From Abditibacteriales bacterium (GTDB lineage Bacteria > Armatimonadota > Abditibacteriia > Abditibacteriales > JANWYM01): a stretch of 9,163 nt of DNA. Shown in pieces: positions 6,489 to 9,163 of this stretch. Both the position numbers and the translations under genes were made by a program. The notes below the pieces were generated by a model. It did not search any database, was not told the origin of the DNA, and worked only from the letters and a program-made list of their open reading frames with translations. Position 1 is the stretch's first letter; every line of letters begins with the position of its first letter. The stretch is from contig JANWYM010000133.1 of the NCBI GenBank assembly GCA_025055355.1, forward strand, positions 1-9,163. Direction: 5' to 3'.

Positions 6489-6515
6489 TTTACCTTACAT
6501 GAAACAAGAAGTCAA
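6487..6515 (-). promoter_or_regulatory. Sigma70-like promoter of the selenoprotein-PSCyt2/PSD1-DUF1501 operon
   Basis: On the minus strand TTGACT (6515-6510) and TAAAAT (6492-6487) are separated by exactly 17 bases; each hexamer matches the consensus at 5 of 6 positions. Transcription would start near 6480, giving a leader of about 36 nt before the ATG at 6444. The three minus-strand genes downstream have no other equally good promoter that I noticed. Confidence 0.72.
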
Positions 6516-6586
6516 TTTGTGGATTGCGCAAATGCAGAAAGTTTTGATTGTCATACCGAGCGGAGGGCAGCCATCCGCTGAATGCC

Positions 6587-6652
6587 TGTCATGGCGAGCG
6601 GAGCGAAGCCATCCCCCGCGGATGAGATTGCCTTGCTCCGCTCGCCATGACA
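6587..6652. repeat. Palindromic repeat, copy 2, with adjoining partial copy
   Basis: Arms at 6587-6612 and 6627-6652 are reverse complements at 23 of 26 positions, the outer 18 (TGTCATGGCGAGCGGAGC) without mismatch, around a 14-base loop. It is the same family as the element at 1498-1581. A degenerate half copy sits just upstream at about 6550-6577 (TGTCATACCGAGCGGAG..CAGCCATCC), suggesting tandem duplication or decay. It lies between two divergent promoters, so a role as a terminator is unlikely; it looks like a non-coding dispersed element. Confidence 0.75.
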
Positions 6653-6788
6653 CCAACCACCGGCAGGACTCCAGGGAGGTTGTTGGCTGGCTCTGGACCT
6701 CCCCCGACCCTTCCTGGGTAGGAAGGGAGAGTTTCCCGACAGGCTCTTAGAGAAGATTGGCGGGCATCAGGTTTCGCCTTGCCCCCGA
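6653..6788. other. Rest of divergent intergenic region, hairpins only
   Basis: No gene is visible here. A perfect 8-bp hairpin stands at 6708-6727 (CCCTTCCT, loop GGGT, AGGAAGGG), with a weaker one at 6762-6784 (GGGCA..AGG, loop, CCT..TGCCC) just ahead of the -35 box of the plus-strand promoter. Neither is followed by a T-tract. The short open frame through 6499-6750 mostly translates the palindromic repeat and lacks support as a gene. Confidence 0.5.
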
Positions 6789-6817
6789 TTGACGCCTGGA
6801 GTAAAAGTGGTTAATAT
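6789..6817 (+). promoter_or_regulatory. Sigma70-like promoter of the Hsp70-like gene
   Basis: TTGACG (6789-6794) and TAATAT (6812-6817) with a 17-base spacer. Transcription would begin near 6824, leaving a leader of about 35 nt. A weak ribosome binding site, AGGTG (6850-6854), sits 4 nt before the ATG at 6859. I see no CIRCE-type inverted repeat, so heat-shock control by HrcA is not indicated. Confidence 0.65.
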
Positions 6818-6858
6818 ACGGTTTAGCAGAGCAGTGTTAATCGTCGTTCAGGTGCGCT

Positions 6859-8442
6859 ATGCCGACCTACTGGGCTATTGACCTCGGAACTACTAACACA
6901 GTCGCAGCGATGGCGGACGGGACGGGCGTGCATCTCGTTCACTTGCCTCGCATCGTGCGGGAGATGCCGTCGCCGATGTCGCCGCTGGTGCCGTCGGCGG
7001 TTTACCTTTACCAGACCCAGCGGCGGTGGCTGTGGTTCTTCCGCCGCAACGTGCTGGAGGTGTTCATTGGGCAACTTGCGCTCAACCAGAACTTCGATGG
7101 ACAATCGCCCGCGTTCGCGCAGGGGTTCAAACGCTTTCTGGGCAGCGAAAGCCAGCGTCCCATCGCCCGCGTCGAGAATCAGCATTTCTCTGTGCGCGAC
7201 GTGACGAAGATGTTCCTGCGCGAGTTGCTTCACGCCCTGCGCCAGCAATCGCAGCAGCGCATCACGGATCTAACCATCTCCGCACCCGTCGGGTTCTACG
7301 AGACGTATCGCGCCGAACTACAAGCCATCGTCAAGTCGTTGGGCGTCCGCCGCTTTCGCTCGCTGGACGAACCGATTGCCGCCGCGTTGGGCTACGGCGT
7401 CAACGTCGCCCGCGACGAAACGTTGCTCGTCTTCGACTTTGGCGGCGGCACGCTCAACCTCGCAGCGATCCGCTTGGGCGGGCACACCGCCGAGGTCGGC
7501 GCGGCGCCCGTGCTGGCGAAACACATGGTGCTGCTGGGCGGCGACGACGTGGACCGATGGATCATCGAGAAACTCGTCCCCCGCGCGGTGCGCGACATCC
7601 CTGAGTGGCATCAGGACCTCAAGTGGGAAGCCACCCGCGTCAAGGAGCAGGCGAGTCTGCGCGGTGAGTCCCTCTTCCAGTTTCGCGGACTGAAGCCGCA
7701 GCCGTTCACGCGGCAGGACTTGGTCAACTTGCTGACCGAGCGCGGACTCTACGAGGCAATCCGCCAAGCCCTCGCCGAAATGTGCCGCCAGTTGGAGGAA
7801 GCCAACGTGCCGGAGCATTACAAGCAGTTTGATGAGGTGCTGCTGGTCGGCGGTTCGACGCTTCTCCCTGAGGTCGCCGGGTTGGTGGATGAGCTGTGCC
7901 GCCCCGCCATCGTGCGCTACCCCGAGCGGCAGCCAGAACTCGTGTTCACCTACGTCGCCTTAGGTGCGGCGCGGTTCGCCAGCGGCGCCCCAATCGAAGA
8001 CCACATCTACCACGACTACGCCCTCAGCGTCCACAATGACCGCACGCGCAAGGTCGAATACGAACTGCTCGTGCCGCGCGGCACGCGCTACCCGACGGCG
8101 CCTGAATTCACCACCCGCTACTACGCCGACTACAACGGTATGACGGACATGAGTTTCCGCGTCTGCGAAATCGGGCGGCTGGGACATGCGCCGGTGCGAT
8201 GGGAACAGCGCCCCAATGGGGCGTCCTACTGGGTTCCGCAGGAGGAATCGCACAATGGCACCGTCGTCACCCTCAACCCCGCCGACGAACCGATTCGCCT
8301 CATCCCTCCCGGACGCGGCAACTCCCCGCGTCTGCGCGTTACTTACTCCATCAACGAAGACCGGTGGCTGTGCATGACCGTCTATGACCTCGTGCGGAAA
8401 GCCTATCTACGGATCGAAGAACCCGTCGTCCGATTGAGGTAA
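6859..8442 (+). CDS. Hsp70-like (DnaK superfamily) ATPase without helical lid
   Basis: Protein of 527 residues with an actin/Hsp70-type nucleotide-binding domain. Phosphate-1 motif AIDLGTTNT is at 6-14 (D8), GFKRFLG at 89-95 (K91, matching DnaK K70), LDEPIAAALGYG at 169-180 (E171, matching the catalytic glutamate), phosphate-2 FDFGGGTLN at 192-200, and adenosine motif VLLVGGSTLLPEV at 327-339. N200 stands where DnaK has D201; the preceding T198 (DnaK T199) is kept. Residues about 385-527 resemble a shortened substrate-binding beta domain (ELLVPRGTRYPT..FTTRYYADYNG) with no alpha-helical lid and no EEVD-like tail; DnaK is about 640 residues. It stands alone with its own promoter and has no grpE or dnaJ beside it, so it is a specialised paralogue and not the housekeeping DnaK. 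Cytoplasmic, no signal peptide. Stop TAA. Client unknown. Confidence 0.88.
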   Translation: MPTYWAIDLGTTNTVAAMADGTGVHLVHLPRIVREMPSPMSPLVPSAVYLYQTQRRWLWFFRRNVLEVFIGQLALNQNFDGQSPAFAQGFKRFLGSESQRPIARVENQHFSVRDVTKMFLRELLHALRQQSQQRITDLTISAPVGFYETYRAELQAIVKSLGVRRFRSLDEPIAAALGYGVNVARDETLLVFDFGGGTLNLAAIRLGGHTAEVGAAPVLAKHMVLLGGDDVDRWIIEKLVPRAVRDIPEWHQDLKWEATRVKEQASLRGESLFQFRGLKPQPFTRQDLVNLLTERGLYEAIRQALAEMCRQLEEANVPEHYKQFDEVLLVGGSTLLPEVAGLVDELCRPAIVRYPERQPELVFTYVALGAARFASGAPIEDHIYHDYALSVHNDRTRKVEYELLVPRGTRYPTAPEFTTRYYADYNGMTDMSFRVCEIGRLGHAPVRWEQRPNGASYWVPQEESHNGTVVTLNPADEPIRLIPPGRGNSPRLRVTYSINEDRWLCMTVYDLVRKAYLRIEEPVVRLR

Positions 8443-8469
8443 GAAGCGGCTGCCTTGTTAGATGAATGA

Positions 8470-8486
8470 CGGCACTGAAAGTGCCG
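8470..8486. terminator. Hairpin between convergent genes, possible bidirectional terminator
   Basis: CGGCACT (8470-8476), loop GAA, AGTGCCG (8480-8486): a perfect 7-bp stem in the 59-base gap between the convergent Hsp70-like and aldehyde dehydrogenase genes. Position and symmetry suit a shared terminator, but no T-tract follows on either strand, so the assignment is tentative. It may instead be a dispersed short repeat. Confidence 0.4.
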
Positions 8487-8501
8487 CCTGTGAAGCGCCG
8501 C

Positions 8502-9161
8502 TTACGGTTTCAACCCCGCCATGGCAAACCGCCGATACCGCACGAACGTGCGCGGGGAGGTGAACCCCTCGCCCGTCGCTCCGGCAAGGCTCATGGCGAG
8601 GAAGCCCTCGCCTTCGACGCCTTCGCTGGCGTAGGACGGTCCGTTAGCGACGAACACCGTGCAGTTGGCGGCGCGGCGCAGGCGCATGATGCGGGTGATG
8701 TCCTTGGAGTGAATGACGAAGGTATGCCGCCGGTCGCCGTCAATTTCCAGGGCAACCTCCATCGCCTCCTCAAAGTTGCGCACGCGGCAGACGGGCAGGA
8801 TGGGCATGAGTTGTTCTTCAATCAACAGCGTGTGCCCGCGTTCGACTTCGAGCAGGGCGACCTTCGTGTCCTCGGGCGCGTGAACGCCGATGTCGCGCAG
8901 AATCACAGCGGCGTCTTTGCCCACCCAGTTGCGGTTCATTTCACCTCGGGGGAACACGGCATTGGCGAGCCGCTGCGCGTCCATGCCGACGACCTCATAC
9001 GCCCCTTCGCGCTTCATGTGCCGAATCAAATCGTCGGCGACGGACTCAACGACCACGACGGCTTTCTCGCCGATGCACAGCAGGTTGTTGTCGAACGACG
9101 CACCCGCCACAATGTCGCGCGCCGCTTTGGGAATGTCGGCGGTTTCGTCCACGACGGCGGG
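8502..9161 (-). CDS. CoA-acylating aldehyde dehydrogenase, EutE/PduP type (C-terminal part; 5' end outside window)
   Basis: 219 residues are visible; full-length EutE/PduP proteins have about 460-470, so this is roughly the C-terminal half. The frame is open to the right edge, and residues before the GTG at 9152 (PAV, then VDETADIPKAARDIV) already match the family, so no start is in view. ARDIVAGASFDNNLLCIGEK contains the probable catalytic cysteine (visible residue 29), which forms the thioester passed to CoA. The end carries the characteristic ANCTVFVANGPSYA..GEGF and TGEGFTSPRTFVRYRRFAM. The family converts acetaldehyde or propionaldehyde with NAD+ and CoA to acyl-CoA, usually inside bacterial microcompartments for ethanolamine, propanediol or deoxysugar breakdown. 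Exact substrate and compartment link cannot be judged from here, because the N-terminus and upstream neighbours are missing. Stop TAA at 8502-8504. Confidence 0.9.
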   Translation of the reverse strand, partial: PAVVDETADIPKAARDIVAGASFDNNLLCIGEKAVVVVESVADDLIRHMKREGAYEVVGMDAQRLANAVFPRGEMNRNWVGKDAAVILRDIGVHAPEDTKVALLEVERGHTLLIEEQLMPILPVCRVRNFEEAMEVALEIDGDRRHTFVIHSKDITRIMRLRRAANCTVFVANGPSYASEGVEGEGFLAMSLAGATGEGFTSPRTFVRYRRFAMAGLKP

Positions 9162-9163
9162 CG

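Noticed and set aside
6499..6750. 83-codon plus-strand open frame in the divergent gap
   Set aside because: Runs through the operon promoter and palindromic repeat, with no ribosome binding site or motif.
1..9163. CRISPR array, tRNA or rRNA genes
   Set aside because: No regularly spaced direct repeats, cloverleaf arms or rRNA signatures were seen on reading through both strands.

Overview
The window comes from a GC-rich bacterium. Paired PSCyt2/PSD1 (DUF1549/DUF1553) and DUF1501 genes are typical of Planctomycetota and also occur in Armatimonadota and Fervidibacteria-like lineages; the sequence alone does not settle the phylum. The stop codons seen are TAG, TAG, TAA, TGA, TAA and TAA, so the code is standard, with one informative exception described below. 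Most long reading frames opposite the real genes are antisense shadows of GC-rich coding sequence.

Layout. (1) Positions 2-1471, plus strand: bacterial-type prolyl-tRNA synthetase, missing its N-terminus at the window edge. (2) 1472-1688: convergent intergenic region with a long imperfect palindrome. (3) 6444-1689, minus strand: a probable three-gene operon. It starts from a strong sigma70-like promoter (-35 at 6510-6515, -10 at 6487-6492). The genes are a secreted thioredoxin-fold protein, then a secreted PSCyt2/PSD1 protein with a CxxCH motif and an inserted LysM domain, then a DUF1501 protein with a twin-arginine motif. (4) 6445-6858: divergent intergenic region with two outward promoters and a second copy of the palindromic repeat. 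(5) 6859-8442, plus strand: a lid-less Hsp70-like ATPase. (6) 8443-8501: short convergent gap with a hairpin. (7) 9161-8502, minus strand: C-terminal half of a CoA-acylating aldehyde dehydrogenase of the EutE/PduP type, running off the right edge.

Main discovery. The first operon gene looks broken by an in-frame TGA at 6229-6231. That TGA falls exactly where the first cysteine of the thioredoxin CxxC motif should be (T-[TGA]-G-T-C). The frame continues without damage on both sides. Just downstream the RNA can form a hairpin (6-bp stem, AGUU loop, 25 nt after the UGA) that fits the bacterial SECIS model. The best reading is a 460-residue secreted selenoprotein with a UxxC active site. Its C-terminal half looks like a matrixin-type metalloprotease domain with a degraded zinc motif, followed by a TPR. 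I know of no described protein with this domain order.

How the genes may work together (inference): the three operon proteins are all predicted to be exported. A redox-active UxxC protein could maintain, or exchange electrons with, the CxxCH-bearing PSCyt2/PSD1 protein. The LysM domain could hold that protein at the peptidoglycan, and the DUF1501 protein (alkaline phosphatase/sulfatase-like fold) is its usual genomic partner.
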